Position numbers and translations under genes: made by a program. The notes beneath the pieces are model-generated. The model was not told where the DNA came from. It searched no databases and worked only from the letters and a program-made list of their open reading frames with translations. A DNA stretch of 48,428 bases from Polytrichum commune (Eukaryota; Streptophyta; Polytrichopsida; Polytrichales; Polytrichaceae), in contig OX485804.1 in NCBI GenBank assembly GCA_950295325.1, positions 53,880,001-53,928,428 of the forward strand, read 5' to 3'. The number at the start of each line of letters is the position of its first letter. Positions within the stretch are counted from its first letter, which is position 1. Positions 30,901 through 39,990 of the stretch are shown here, one piece after another.

Positions 30901-32830
30901 TACTGGTGAGAAAAGAGCTTTGGTGAATTCACGTGAAGAAACTGACAAAGATCTAAGCGCTAGAAAGTCCCAGGATAGCAATGGCATGATGAGAAGTCAT
31001 AATGATGTCGACAAGATGAGGAAGTCTGTTGAAAGTCATGATTTGAAAGCTTCTTCAGATTCTCGAGTGAAGAGGCCTGATGATGAAAGCAATCACCGAA
31101 ATTTGAAGGACTTCGTGAAGACCACGTTATGTGTTGATGAGCTTGTGATACGACCAAAACACGAGGTGTTTGATATTGAGAAGGATCCGAAACGGAAGGA
31201 TAGGGACGATGGTGATAAACATAAGTCAAGGAGGGGGAGTCACGGTAATAGGGAAGAGAAGGCTAAAGATCACTTGATAAGAGGGATTCATGGTCGGGAG
31301 CATGGTGAGAAATTACACCTAAGGGGACTTGGGGGAAGGGAGGATGCTGACAAAGGGAACTCGCGGAAGGCAATGCATGGTAGGGAAGATATTATTGACA
31401 AAGTTTACTCCAAAATTGAAATACTTGGTAGAGAGGATGCTGAGAAAGGGCAAATGAGAACAGGCATTCCTGATAGGACAGAGGCTTATGAAGATTACTT
31501 GCGAGTTAGAGAACTTCGTGGCAGAGAGGATGGTGATAGGGGCCATTCACGAAGAGACTCTCATGGCTGGGAGGACCCCGAAAAAGCTTTACCCAGAAAG
31601 CCAAACTATGTCAGAGAGGACATCGACAAAGGTCACCCAAGGGATGCGAGGGAATTAGGCATCGGAAAAGGTCGCCCTAAAAGAGACTTCAATGGTTTGG
31701 AGCAGGTTCATGAGCATGGATCAGGAAGAATGTTAGGTCCGGCTGTCATCACAAAGAGGAAATTCGAAGCTGGTGAGGGTAGAGATCAGAGAGACGTAGG
31801 AAATTTAGGAGACTTTGAGAAGCAGAACTGGAGGAATAATCTTAGACGGTTTGATGATGATGTTGTTGACATGGAAGCTGCTGCAGGTGGTATAAGAGGG
31901 TTTCAGGGGAAAGGGCCATCCTATTGTGCAGGAGAGCAGCCTGCACTGGCCGGATTGACACTTCCGAAGTGGTTCACCACACGATCAAACACAGGATCTC
32001 TTCTTGACATCGGTCACCCTGTACAAGATGTGGTATTACCATCTGCAGTGGAGGCAGAACATTTGGAAACAGACACAATCAAGTATCCGACATTGCACGG
32101 GAGTTATGGAGTTCGGGATCCGTCCCCTCCGCCAGCACTTTCCACACGCTATCCTGACTTTAATCAAGCAAGGAGCTATGGAGTACATGAGCAATCGCCT
32201 CCACGTACCACCTACTCTGATAACTATGGAATGAATATCCATTCTTACGACACACATGCTCTTGACTTTGCTGACATACAAGGAATTCGACCACTCTCGC
32301 CTCCATCCGGGCTACATTCTCTTGATATTGCGAATTTAACTTCGGGGAGGATGTATGGAGTTCATCGTGACTCCAACTCTTGGAGACCACCAATAGGTGC
32401 TACAGATCACATCAATCACCAGCCCCAAGAAATGTCTCTGGACTGGCCCAGACTGGACACCAACCCACATCTTTACCAAGATAACATAGTGGGCATCACA
32501 GGCTCCCTGACGGGTGCACAATTGGATCCTCTACTATACCGTCCGTTTGGTGACGATGAGTCTCTAGCTTCCAGGAGCAACTACAACCCGGATCAATTCT
32601 CCTTCGGCGCTCGAGACAATCATTTGTCAGCTATTGCAGGTTTTCCTCCTCGCTCTTCTCCAATGAGCAATGACTTCCTGGGAACGAGAAACTCATTGTT
32701 ACCATCATCAGAAGGTTTATGGAGTTCAACACCATTTTCATTCCCTTCTCAGTCTGCAAATATGGGTTCACAAAATATGGGGATTCCGTCCCTGTCATGG
32801 CGAGAGCCACGACCATATTTGAACTTTTGA
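20976..32830 (+). CDS. EDM2: EDM2-like PHD-finger chromatin regulator
   Basis: Fifteen exons chain in phase: 20976-21953, 22259-22364, 22499-22606, 22830-23077, 23310-23414, 23874-24275, 24539-24689, 25466-25567, 26206-26298, 26465-26506, 26827-26940, 27171-27242, 27443-27561, 27930-27987 and 29759-32830. They give about 1,920 residues, against about 1,300 for Arabidopsis EDM2. The order is a long acidic region, a tandem atypical PHD/zinc cluster, a methyltransferase-like core (IVDFCCGANDFS, GLNPPFGV), the SFYLPGSVN and PPLYLWSRSDWA signature, then a long charged C-terminus. In Arabidopsis EDM2 is nuclear, reads H3 marks and controls silencing and polyadenylation in transposon-containing introns (RPP7, IBM1). 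That function is known for the family and inferred here. The first exon begins with an acceptor at phase 2, so at least one 5' exon is missing from this model. Intron 14 holds a 1.4-kb transposon and intron 7 a 258-bp MITE. Confidence 0.92.
22259..24275 (+). CDS. EDM2: EDM2-like exons 2-6: PHD/zinc-finger cluster
   Basis: Exons 22259-22364, 22499-22606, 22830-23077, 23310-23414 and 23874-24275. Cys/His ligands are visible in series: CDGPCLRSFHACLS, WLCPNCEANSQLCFICGKLG, FNCDAAHCGQFYHPMCVARA, FLCPLHKCKSC and FAKCRRCPTSWHVKCLPS, then a linker TMSFEDDEYLDIPQRAW. This is the bipartite PHD arrangement of EDM2, which binds combined histone H3 modifications. Introns are 134-459 bp. The exon from 23874 starts PKHELPLEPSDMVRFPY and becomes basic and low complexity. 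Confidence 0.88.
24539..27987 (+). CDS. EDM2: EDM2-like exons 7-14: methyltransferase-like core
   Basis: Eight exons encode a helical segment (24539-24689), SIPKALNCLTKGSGIAEAKC (25466-25567), MTVYLNPCLHGQRYTSFGRH (26206-26298), TVDRLQWYINDKDV, IVDFCCGANDFSVEVR (26827-26940), DFEFKQRDWFSVQ, IIGLNPPFGVRSSIANSFID with IIILIVPPET (27443-27561), and GYELIWVDVDLLRGK (27930-27987). The DFCCG loop and NPPFG motif resemble the cofactor and substrate loops of N6/N4-type methyltransferases. EDM2 proteins keep them, but catalysis has not been shown as far as I know. All junctions are in phase. Confidence 0.88.
24850..25107. mobile_element. MITE with perfect 31-bp inverted ends, in EDM2 intron 7
   Basis: Bases 24850-24880 and 25077-25107 are exact inverse complements (TTGGCCTTATCAACTAAAAT onwards). 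The 258-bp element has no ORF. No clear target duplication is seen, so the superfamily is open. Perfect arms indicate recent insertion or ongoing conversion. Confidence 0.85.
28125..29517. mobile_element. 1.4-kb DNA transposon, CTCGGGGGG ends, exact 8-bp TSD, in EDM2 intron 14
   Basis: Ends are perfect inverse copies for 14 bases (CTCGGGGGGTGCAC). The flanking octamer CCTCGTTT is identical on both sides (28117-28124 and 29518-29525). The short copy at 17511-17800 shares the ends apart from one base. The interior has one intact minus-strand ORF for an AT-hook protein and a purine-rich GA tract. No transposase motif is recognised, so it is either non-autonomous with cargo or an unfamiliar class. 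Confidence 0.9.
28367..28918 (-). CDS. AT-hook protein encoded inside the 1.4-kb transposon
   Basis: A 183-residue ORF that I do not recognise as a family. It has an AT-hook core KKRGRPKKS at about residue 76, preceded by LKLGCDCGVCFLNTPEA with closely spaced cysteines. A mixed alpha/beta C-terminal half follows (VWFVGRVYRMRRKFDNRW, WYQKGANNKW). It ends about 240 bp from the left terminus of the element and runs antisense to EDM2. It may be captured host sequence, a DNA-binding accessory gene of the element, or part of a spliced gene whose 5' exons lie in 28930-29290. A missing start exon is possible. Confidence 0.5.
   Translation of the reverse strand: MAYVMVGESRNFKNTLVSQLNGNPSLSKDRLTRIKSSILYMKPKLPSVGNHDTLLKLGCDCGVCFLNTPEAKTVKKRGRPKKSTRVKVWFVGRVYRMRRKFDNRWVEYRDPIDLMDRPSNVEIGLCWYQKGANNKWTYDLTDHLMVDLETIIALATMTYIGESNVYELHLGDEKVFNDFADES
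29759..32830 (+). CDS. EDM2: EDM2-like last exon: signature and charged repetitive C-terminus
   Basis: One 1,023-codon exon opening with SFYLPGSVNTGDAMLEDWNK and PPLYLWSRSDWADKH, the most diagnostic EDM2 stretch. Next comes a Pro-containing region (FKPVKEMVRPSHWDFNN), then about 450 residues of Lys/Arg/Glu/Asp-rich sequence. That includes a run of about 22-residue units headed by GRED (GREDADKGNSRKAMH, GREDIIDKVYSKIEIL, GREDAEKGQMRTGIP, GREDGDRGHSRRDSH). The tail is aromatic/Pro-rich with recurring YGVRDPSPP, YGVHEQSPP and YGVHRDS. The stop is at 32828-32830. Confidence 0.92.
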   Translation, partial: SFYLPGSVNTGDAMLEDWNKTAPPLYLWSRSDWADKHRQMAVKQGHVKAMGSALQNQQNGLSPCFQPRDPPFNPDFKPVKEMVRPSHWDFNNLRSPWWGRKIHRYRTELYRPLPKYANPTSRLSSHFSAPHTNELLNNNPLSTGRALVEAPMSNHTSYSVLQESPENSVKDSGKEFPHPRSDNAPIKAVADVESDDVKKPIVEPLMSNKPDKSKSEPKTRISVKRALKTDGTSEKGDEQSKQTARPKKQLKRAHPSSIDEVAHRPNLQTRENAHASEALEEPLHNVLHRGREEGHNRRNSDILDAKGRGEGCDRKGNEASESSRDVINTSDRRSTRNPEVGLDTSHREDRTLRRSVNERGRPCEGEAKVYQDPKERRRSVGTGEKRALVNSREETDKDLSARKSQDSNGMMRSHNDVDKMRKSVESHDLKASSDSRVKRPDDESNHRNLKDFVKTTLCVDELVIRPKHEVFDIEKDPKRKDRDDGDKHKSRRGSHGNREEKAKDHLIRGIHGREHGEKLHLRGLGGREDADKGNSRKAMHGREDIIDKVYSKIEILGREDAEKGQMRTGIPDRTEAYEDYLRVRELRGREDGDRGHSRRDSHGWEDPEKALPRKPNYVREDIDKGHPRDARELGIGKGRPKRDFNGLEQVHEHGSGRMLGPAVITKRKFEAGEGRDQRDVGNLGDFEKQNWRNNLRRFDDDVVDMEAAAGGIRGFQGKGPSYCAGEQPALAGLTLPKWFTTRSNTGSLLDIGHPVQDVVLPSAVEAEHLETDTIKYPTLHGSYGVRDPSPPPALSTRYPDFNQARSYGVHEQSPPRTTYSDNYGMNIHSYDTHALDFADIQGIRPLSPPSGLHSLDIANLTSGRMYGVHRDSNSWRPPIGATDHINHQPQEMSLDWPRLDTNPHLYQDNIVGITGSLTGAQLDPLLYRPFGDDESLASRSNYNPDQFSFGARDNHLSAIAGFPPRSSPMSNDFLGTRNSLLPSSEGLWSSTPFSFPSQSANMGSQNMGIPSLSWREPRPYLNF

Positions 32831-35800
32831 GTTATAAGTTAGAGAGGATCACTGATGGTTTGATAACTTTAGGTGCAGTTTGGGCGAAGCATAATTAACC
32901 TGTCTGTAGGTGATACAGGAATGAATCTCTAGAGTTCATACCTCTACTAATTACGCTTAGAACCATTTAAACCATCCACAGTGAAGCACGCATTTGGGCG
33001 TCCTGCCACTACAGTTCGAAATTATTTCAAAAATGTCTACTTCCCCTTTCTACGTATGATACTTGATTATTGTGTGAAATTGTAGTTAGATAATACAGCG
33101 TTCAATATACATTCTGAAAGTTTACTCATATCACTGCCTTCTGCTGCGGTCAAAGGATATGAACATCATCATGTCCCAGGCTTTTTCAGCAGTATTGTAA
33201 GAACACCAAAAGACCCTTGAAGATCTGAACAAGTTCATTGTCTCAGTGTGTAGATAGATAGATAAATCATTGTCATGTCAGTCTAAAAGCATCTTCATCT
33301 TTTACCCCTTTCCCAGCCCTCCCCCCCTCAACCTTTCCTTGCCAGATAGACACAGAAAATCAAACTCGCTGAACGAAAAGCCCCATGGTGTTTTTTGTCT
33401 CTGGACTCTGCAGGCCATATGTAACACCCGCCGGGAACCTAATAACCACCTACAGAGCTTTACGGAGCTTTACACCCTTGCCCTTGGGCTTTCCATGTAT
33501 AAGGACCATTCCTCGGTCTCTGCTGTCAGGAGGGCCCTCATACAAGGAAAACCATGTGGCTCGGGTCTTATCTATCACGTATATATTGGACCTGAAGGAT
33601 CCCAAACATATGATAGAGCCGAATTTCATCATGGGAAATCGGACACTATGAAGTCAGACTCTTTCTCTTTTATTAACAACATACGCCTTCCGTTCTTCTA
33701 TCAGTTGCTTTCACAAAAGGCACAACATGGCTTGACCTTTGGTTAATCGCCATATTATGTATCAAGCCCAACACACAATGCTGCCACCAAATCATAACAT
33801 CATTTTGCCCAAGAAATATTCGTTGGGCTAGTTTACTGAGAAAAAAAGAAGCCTCCCCCCCCCCCACCCCCAAAACAGTGATGGGCTAAAACCTTACACA
33901 GAACAATGATGACGGTGATGAAAACAAACCTTGCAACGGAATATATTGCTTGGATCGATTCAAGCACCCGTGAAGTCGAATTTACGGAGGTGAGATGACC
34001 AAGTCGTTCTCCTCCAAAGCAAGTGGAAAGCATGAGCCAAGTACACTAAATAGCCCTATTAGATAGGAAGCTAAAGAGATATAAGGATAGGAAGTTAATT
34101 ACCCTAACTAATCGGTTTAGTAAGCTCACCTCTACTTGGAAATCCATGTCAAATGCCCAATCTTGAGCAATGCAGACTCTCAAGCTAGAGGTAAATTTTT
34201 TTCGCATCCAACCTAAACCCAAATGTTTCCTAGTACTTGAACAAAAATGTTAGCATTGTGCTTCCACCAAATTATTGGTGATTGTCTTGGGATCATCTAT
34301 TGTAGCCACATGTATAAGCAATTGGCATTCATTGTTTGTGGCTACTCAACTATAACACACATTATCAAACTACCATACTTGTCTGCAAGCATTGTCTACA
34401 TCTACATAAGTTATCCAAGAAGATTGGTGCATTGAAAAAAATCACGTTGCTAGTCCTATTAAACTCTCCAAGAGTTGCGTTTGAGAAGTATTGCAATGAC
34501 ATAATTAATTGGGCAAGTTGACATACTTGTGCAAACTTGTATATGTTCAATATCCTCATTTTGGTATGTAAGTTGTTGGACATTAATAGATTGACAGGAA
34601 TGGAGGTTCAAAACATAGAATTTAGTGGCAAGAGGATTCCCACCGATTAGAATAAAATTTGTGTTCTCCAACTTCTACCAATTAATCCAACACAATGAAA
34701 GTTGTGTTGATTAGCAAATCGGCTTGAAAATCGGACCTTACGAGAGTCGGAAAATATGGCATGATTTAATTATGGTTATCGGAAGTGCACGTTGCTTGAT
34801 TCCTTGATTGAATATACAAGTCATCCCAATTTTGTTCACTACAGAGTGTGACACAATTAATAAAATTTGAAGTCGTACTCCAATCTCTTTTAAAAGCATG
34901 TAGTTTCATAGTCTTTGTTCTTTCAAGATCCTCAACAAACCACACACAAATCACATAGAGGTTTAAATAAGTGATCTAATAACACCCTCGGATGGCTAAG
35001 TTGATCATGACCTAACAAATTTCTTATTTTTTATTTCCCCATCCAACAATCATTACAGCAGCGATCTAAGTTTCAATATTTATTCTGAAACTTTAAGGCT
35101 CTGCATGATGAAGGGAATTAACTCATGCCACTCCGTGGTCTTTTTGTCATGCCAAGTGTTCTTCAAAGGACATGTCTGAATTGGAGTGAATATTAAGAAT
35201 TATTATTGTGATGTACACAAGTTGGGTGTGCTTGAAGCATAAAGAAGGAACCTTTTCGTTGCAAACGTGTGCAAGGCGCATTTTGTAGAGAAGATTATAG
35301 GCCATAGACAGAAGATAGAATAAACTAGTTAACTACTCCCTTTACTCCAATAACAAGAAGTACATTATATCTTCTTATTTCCACCCACTCAACTCTACAT
35401 AAGTTGGAGTTAGTTGCAACTTCAACTGAAGAACAGTTATCGTCGGTTCATTGGGGGCCAAACTCATTTTAGCGCTTTTTGGGATGCCAAAATGAGTTTG
35501 GCCATTAATGAAACCATATAAAAAGTTCTTTCAAACGTCCACACCGACTTCAAGCATGCACCACAAAATTACCGGACATGGAACGTATTGTATGCACAAA
35601 AAACCAACTCCGGACCAAGACTCCGGCTGATCTAGCAGGTTTCACCAAGGTTTGATCCTCGAGGTTTTATCCTCTTTCTAGCCACAGGGTAATAGCCGTT
35701 CTAGGCATGAGTTCCCTCAGACAAGGGACAGTGTATGCAAACAAGTTCACAGCATACAAACAAGCAAACCACATAACCCAATAGAAAGGAACTGCACAAA

Positions 35801-36072
35801 CAAGGAAAGGTGGTGCGAAAGCAAGAACTTACTTACATAAATTGATATACAAATCCTAAATCGGCCACAATACCCTTCGGTCAATGTAGAATGTATGTCC
35901 AGGACATTACTGATCGTAGGGGACATAAAACAGAGCATAATTAGCTCCCTCGAAACACACATGAGCTTCCTCTTCCTAACAAAATCCAGTTAGACCCTCG
36001 GGACTTTGATTCGTCAAGTTTGATCCTTCATCGAGCAATTCTAGGTATGAGTGCCAAACTCTTAAAACGAAC
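32831..36072. other. Convergent intergenic region between EDM2 and SUT
   Basis: About 3.2 kb with no supported gene. The first about 430 bp probably include the EDM2 3'UTR, and the last about 100 bp the SUT 3'UTR. TGTAACACCCGCCGGGAACC at 33421 is an LTR-like start. A C-run lies at 33856-33866. A short palindrome is listed separately. Short ORFs here have no recognisable motif. Confidence 0.45.
35445..35515. repeat. Short palindromic hairpin
   Basis: GGGGGCCAAACTCATTTT pairs with AAAATGAGTTTGGCC, and weaker pairing extends outwards (GGTTCATT against AATGAAACC). The loop is about 18 bases (AGCGCTTTTTGGGATGCC). Confidence 0.7.
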
Positions 36073-37668
36073 TTAAGGGATGGGGGAGCTATGAGTACGA
36101 CGGAGCCGGCTCCGAGACCGGAAGTCAGGAGGAGGCCTTGGCAGAATGAGCACTGCCGCAATACCGCCAGCCAAAGCAGCTGCAGATCCAAGCAAGAAGG
36201 CAGGCATGTTGCCTCCTCCAAGAAGCTCATCCCAAGGTCCACTTCCCAGGGAAACGACCACCTGGGGCAGAACAACCGCCAAATTCAACACCCCTACTGA
36301 CAAGCCTTGGCCACCTCCAGTCTTCTCCGTGTAAGTTGCAGTCAATGCATAGGGAACAGAGTATGTCACTGCAAGCGGGGCTCCCAACACAGCAAAGATC
36401 GCAAGGGATGAGTAGATGACAAATGGAGGTGGCCCTTGGTCAGGGTTCAGCTCAGCTGCTCGGCTGGCTGCAGCAGTTACCAAAGCTGTCCCTGCAAAGC
36501 ACGCTGCCATGATCACATTGGCTAAACCCCATACATAGCTGGAACCCAGTTTCCTGCAACAAAACTCAATGCACAGAGAAAATAACCCCAGAACCACGGA
36601 GTTTAACAACAGGCCCAGTGAACCCATGTGGACACCATCGTAGTAGTATGCGCTCTTTGTTGGAACGGTTGGGTCGCCACCATAAACCTCCCGGCCCATC
36701 CAGTCTGTGTCGAACAGAAGGAAAGGGAACCATGAAATCCATGTAAGAGCAGTCACAATGAGGATACACCACACTGGTCGGGGAAGATCCCTAAGTGCTC
36801 CCATAAGCTCCCAGAACAATGCCTCAGACTCAGCTTCATCTTCATCATCATCCTCATCATCTTCAACGTCGTTTGAAACTGTGCCTGACGATGCACTTGC
36901 AAGCGTTTCAGACTTTTCTGAGAGCAGTGGGGTCACTGACTTCACCGAGTTTTTCTTCCTGATGGGATCATAAGGAATTTCGGAAGCAGCTGTCACACTT
37001 AACACGGTGGTGAAAAGCAACAGCAGCACTCCCAGCAGGAATGCCGACTTTAGATTTGCACAGGCAGGATCACATGCTTTGGTGTATGTGAATGGGAAGA
37101 TTTTATACCACCCATCATATGCTCCAGTTGCAAATCCAAGAATGTTTCCAAGGGCCATGAACAGAGAAAAAAATGCGTTTGCTCTTCGGTTCCTCCTCTG
37201 ATCTTTCCCTGTGAAATCAGCCAACAAAGCCCGGCAGGGACCCTGCAGTGTGTTGTTCGCTAGATCAAGCACCCAGAACCCAAACACAAAGATACCAATC
37301 GCCCACGGCCTTGATTCCACAGTGTCACCGAACAAGAAACCCAGATCCGCTGAGTACCCTATGATGAGCACAGCAACCACAACAAGCATTGCGCCCGCCA
37401 AGATAAAAGGCCGCCTTCTTCCAAAGCTACTCGTGCAACTATCACTGTAGTGACCAACAATCGGTTGAACTATCATTCCAGAAATTGGCCCACAGAGCCA
37501 GATAAGACTGGCCAATGCATGGGGGATACCCAGTTCCTGAACATAAGGTGTAAGTAGTGACAGCTGCAATGCCCATCCGAATTGAACCCCTGCTGCTACA
37601 CTTGCGACCTGAATCAATGCACGAATCGGTACCCGATTCTTTCCCTTTCCTCGTGACCCGGACTCCAT
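36073..37668 (-). CDS. SUT: Sucrose/H+ symporter (SUT/SUC family)
   Basis: A complete 531-residue protein in one exon. Twelve membrane segments of the major facilitator fold are readable, starting VASVAAGVQFGWALQLSLLT. Family signatures: GWALQLSLLTPYVQELGI, IWLCGPISGMIVQPIVGHYS, FGRRRPFILAGA (the RxGRRxPF loop), NTLQGPCRALLADFTGKDQR, ITALTWISWFPFLLFDTDWMG-type (here VTALTWISWFPF) and TDWMGREVYGGDP. It moves sucrose with protons across the plasma or vacuolar membrane for phloem or intercellular transport. The central cytosolic loop (about 65 residues) carries an acidic run NDVEDDEDDDEDEAESE coded by GAT/GAA repeats. The C-terminus is short and basic (RSRSRLRRTHSSPIP). Sequence style is nearer types II/III than type I, but the subtype is not settled. 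The start at 37668 matches the family N-terminus. Confidence 0.95.
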   Translation of the reverse strand: MESGSRGKGKNRVPIRALIQVASVAAGVQFGWALQLSLLTPYVQELGIPHALASLIWLCGPISGMIVQPIVGHYSDSCTSSFGRRRPFILAGAMLVVVAVLIIGYSADLGFLFGDTVESRPWAIGIFVFGFWVLDLANNTLQGPCRALLADFTGKDQRRNRRANAFFSLFMALGNILGFATGAYDGWYKIFPFTYTKACDPACANLKSAFLLGVLLLLFTTVLSVTAASEIPYDPIRKKNSVKSVTPLLSEKSETLASASSGTVSNDVEDDEDDDEDEAESEALFWELMGALRDLPRPVWCILIVTALTWISWFPFLLFDTDWMGREVYGGDPTVPTKSAYYYDGVHMGSLGLLLNSVVLGLFSLCIEFCCRKLGSSYVWGLANVIMAACFAGTALVTAAASRAAELNPDQGPPPFVIYSSLAIFAVLGAPLAVTYSVPYALTATYTEKTGGGQGLSVGVLNLAVVLPQVVVSLGSGPWDELLGGGNMPAFLLGSAAALAGGIAAVLILPRPPPDFRSRSRLRRTHSSPIP

Positions 37669-37722
37669 TGCTGCTCCTGTCTTCCTCCAATCTCAGCAAT
37701 TCTGTTGAAGAAACTCAGCACA

Positions 37723-38895
37723 CCTGTACAGATAACAACATGATGTGGCCTTTGAGATAATAAAACCACATCAAAGCCTACATGTAATTTAATTCATTAT
37801 ATTACGTAGTGACGAAAGCACATTACCCAACTCAAATAATTATCTGTATTGTAACCCTATTCCACCCATTATACCATGGAGAAGGCTTCTCCATTCGATG
37901 ATCCCGAAATCTACCCCTGTAGAGTTTCAAATCCTTCCACCACATCACAAACATCCCTCCATAACATTGACATCCTCACCTCTTCAGATAACCCCAACAT
38001 CCCATAGCATAGATTTTAAGATTTCGTGCCAATTACCCAAAAACAGAAGAATATTCCTACCCCAACAGAAATCAAGCCCCAATAATCGGATGCCTTTAGA
38101 GGTGAAGGCATGAACAGCTTAAAACGAAATTACAAACGAAAATCGTCCACGGATCCGGAGAATAATATCAGAAACTATCAAGCCTTCCATTCCACTAAGA
38201 TCGCCTCCGTTCACACACCATCATCTCAACCCTGAAGCGTACAGCGCTCCAACTACTCCTATTCCATATGCCGGCCGCACCTCCCAGGTCCATGTCATCC
38301 ACCGGGGGCTGCAACCTCTCCGCAGGTAATCTGAAGATCCGTCCTCTCCGACTCACTGTCGGAGTCATCGTTTACTTAACACTCACTTTAGACCCAATTT
38401 CTTTTATCATTTATGATCGCACCGCATTCACAACAGAACACGCAACAAACACAGAGATACAAAACCCACCTTCAGTCACAAGGAAACAAACAAACAAACA
38501 ACAAGAAACTAGCCTAGCCTAGCCTAGGCTTCCATCCCTTGGATCCCGCACAGAATTCTCGTGAACACGCAACCCCGAAACGTAAACACATCCAAACCCC
38601 CCCCCCTCAAGACAAATAACCTTTTTCCCTCCCCCTTACAGAATTCAAATCTCCCCACGTTGCTTCACTTGTAGGACCCAAACTCGCAAAACCCACGCTA
38701 GTTAGGGTGGCTCAAGACCAACAGGCTGTCACAAAAACCTCCAGATGTGCACACGGGCTCGCATTTTAGTGTTACGAGCACATCGGAAAGCCGAGCTCAC
38801 CATGCAAAATTCTGTTACCGCAAAGCACACCGGAGGTAGAGGAGAAGATCGAAAGGCAGCAGAGAAGGGGGAGAAAGAGGAGACGGACGCTTACC
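37723..38895 (-). other. Probable 5'UTR intron of the sucrose transporter
   Basis: Reading the minus strand, GATTTG/GTAAGCG at 38895/38894 is a good donor, and TCTGTACAG/GTGTGCTGAG at 37724/37723 a good acceptor, 55 bases before the ATG. The interval has no coding signal but is C-rich on the plus strand. The first exon would lie around 38896-39200. Confidence 0.45.
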
Positions 38896-39577
38896 AAATC
38901 AGTGCGGGAGTTTGCTCGGCCTGCCACCATCACATCGAGAGCAGCATCATATAAGCTCTCCGATATGATAAACTTAGGAGCAGGCGAGCACCGGAGGCAA
39001 AAACAAATTGCCAACAGAACGACTCGCACGACAAACGCCAGACTGCACGCGCTTCTTCTTCGGCCAGCCTTGCGAGCTCAGTACCTTCCTCCGCTTGGTC
39101 GGTACCTACGACGGTCCCCAGCCACTGATAGTTTGCTACCTACCTCCCTGCCTGCCCTCCCCGGGCTGGGTTTGCGCCTGTGTGCCCGCTGCCCGAGCAA
39201 GAAGGATTAAAAAAAATACAAATAAATGACGGCTCAGATGTTGCCACTGGCGTGGACGGGCATCACGAGAATTAGAAGACTCCCAAAAACCAATTGCCTC
39301 TTTCCAAGGATGAACCTTGCCCGAACGGCCATTGGCAAGCCGGCCGGCATCTATCTCCCCCAAGAACAAGCCCTTTACGTTTTCACATGGCTGGTTGAAA
39401 AATCTTCAATTCATTCACATACCCCAACTTCATATACATTCCCACTTTCAAACAGGGGAAAAGAAAACAGAACCCTCACAGTAATTAAATAATCATATGG
39501 AATTGTGTTATGCAGGACTCTTGCTACAAAAGAAAACTCATAATCATAAAAACATGACACTCAATGTTCACATTCAA
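38896..39577. other. Probable leader and promoter region of SUT
   Basis: GC-rich around 39030-39200 and then AT-richer. No confident TATA box. The left end of a Tourist-like MITE at 39578 lies only a few hundred bases upstream of the inferred transcription start. Confidence 0.35.
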
Positions 39578-39987
39578 GGGGCGGTTCACATGGGGTTCCA
39601 AGTCCCAAGTTCCAAGTCTCAGTCATGTTAGCAAGTCCTAACATGGAGGGAGAGTCCCAACGTTTGAGCCTCAAGGAGCATGGTTTACATTCATTAAAGT
39701 TGGGTCTTATTATTTTATGAATAATAATAATAATAATCTCCGGACTTATGTTTAGGATGGGGTCGAGCTTTTTGCTCGGCCCAACTCTAAACACAAGCCC
39801 CGAGCTGAACTAAGTTGAGCCTCCAAAAAGTGTTGCCATGTAGGCATACATGTCGTACTTGGGATTAAGGACTTGGGGCCCGTGTGAAGTGGTAAGACCC
39901 AACTTCCATGTTGTCGACGGTTGAGATTGCACGGAATGATCTCAAGTAATTGAGGACTTCAGACTTGGGACCCGAGTAAACCGGCCC
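39578..39987. mobile_element. Tourist-like MITE, near-TAA TSD
   Basis: Left end GGGGCGGTTCACATGGGG, right end inverse GGGCCGGTTTACTCGGG, then TCCCAAGT-type sequence shared inside both ends. The flanks are CAA and TAA (one mismatch). It contains a (TAA)n run at 39718-39737. No ORF. Confidence 0.75.
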
Positions 39988-39990
39988 TAA

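Noticed and set aside
33849-33875. C-rich run as a terminator or G-quadruplex control element
   Set aside because: A single homopolymer-like run between genes, without the spaced G/C blocks or position that would support a function.
36707-37450. Several plus-strand ORFs opposite the sucrose transporter
   Set aside because: They are shadows of a complete, well-matched membrane protein on the other strand.
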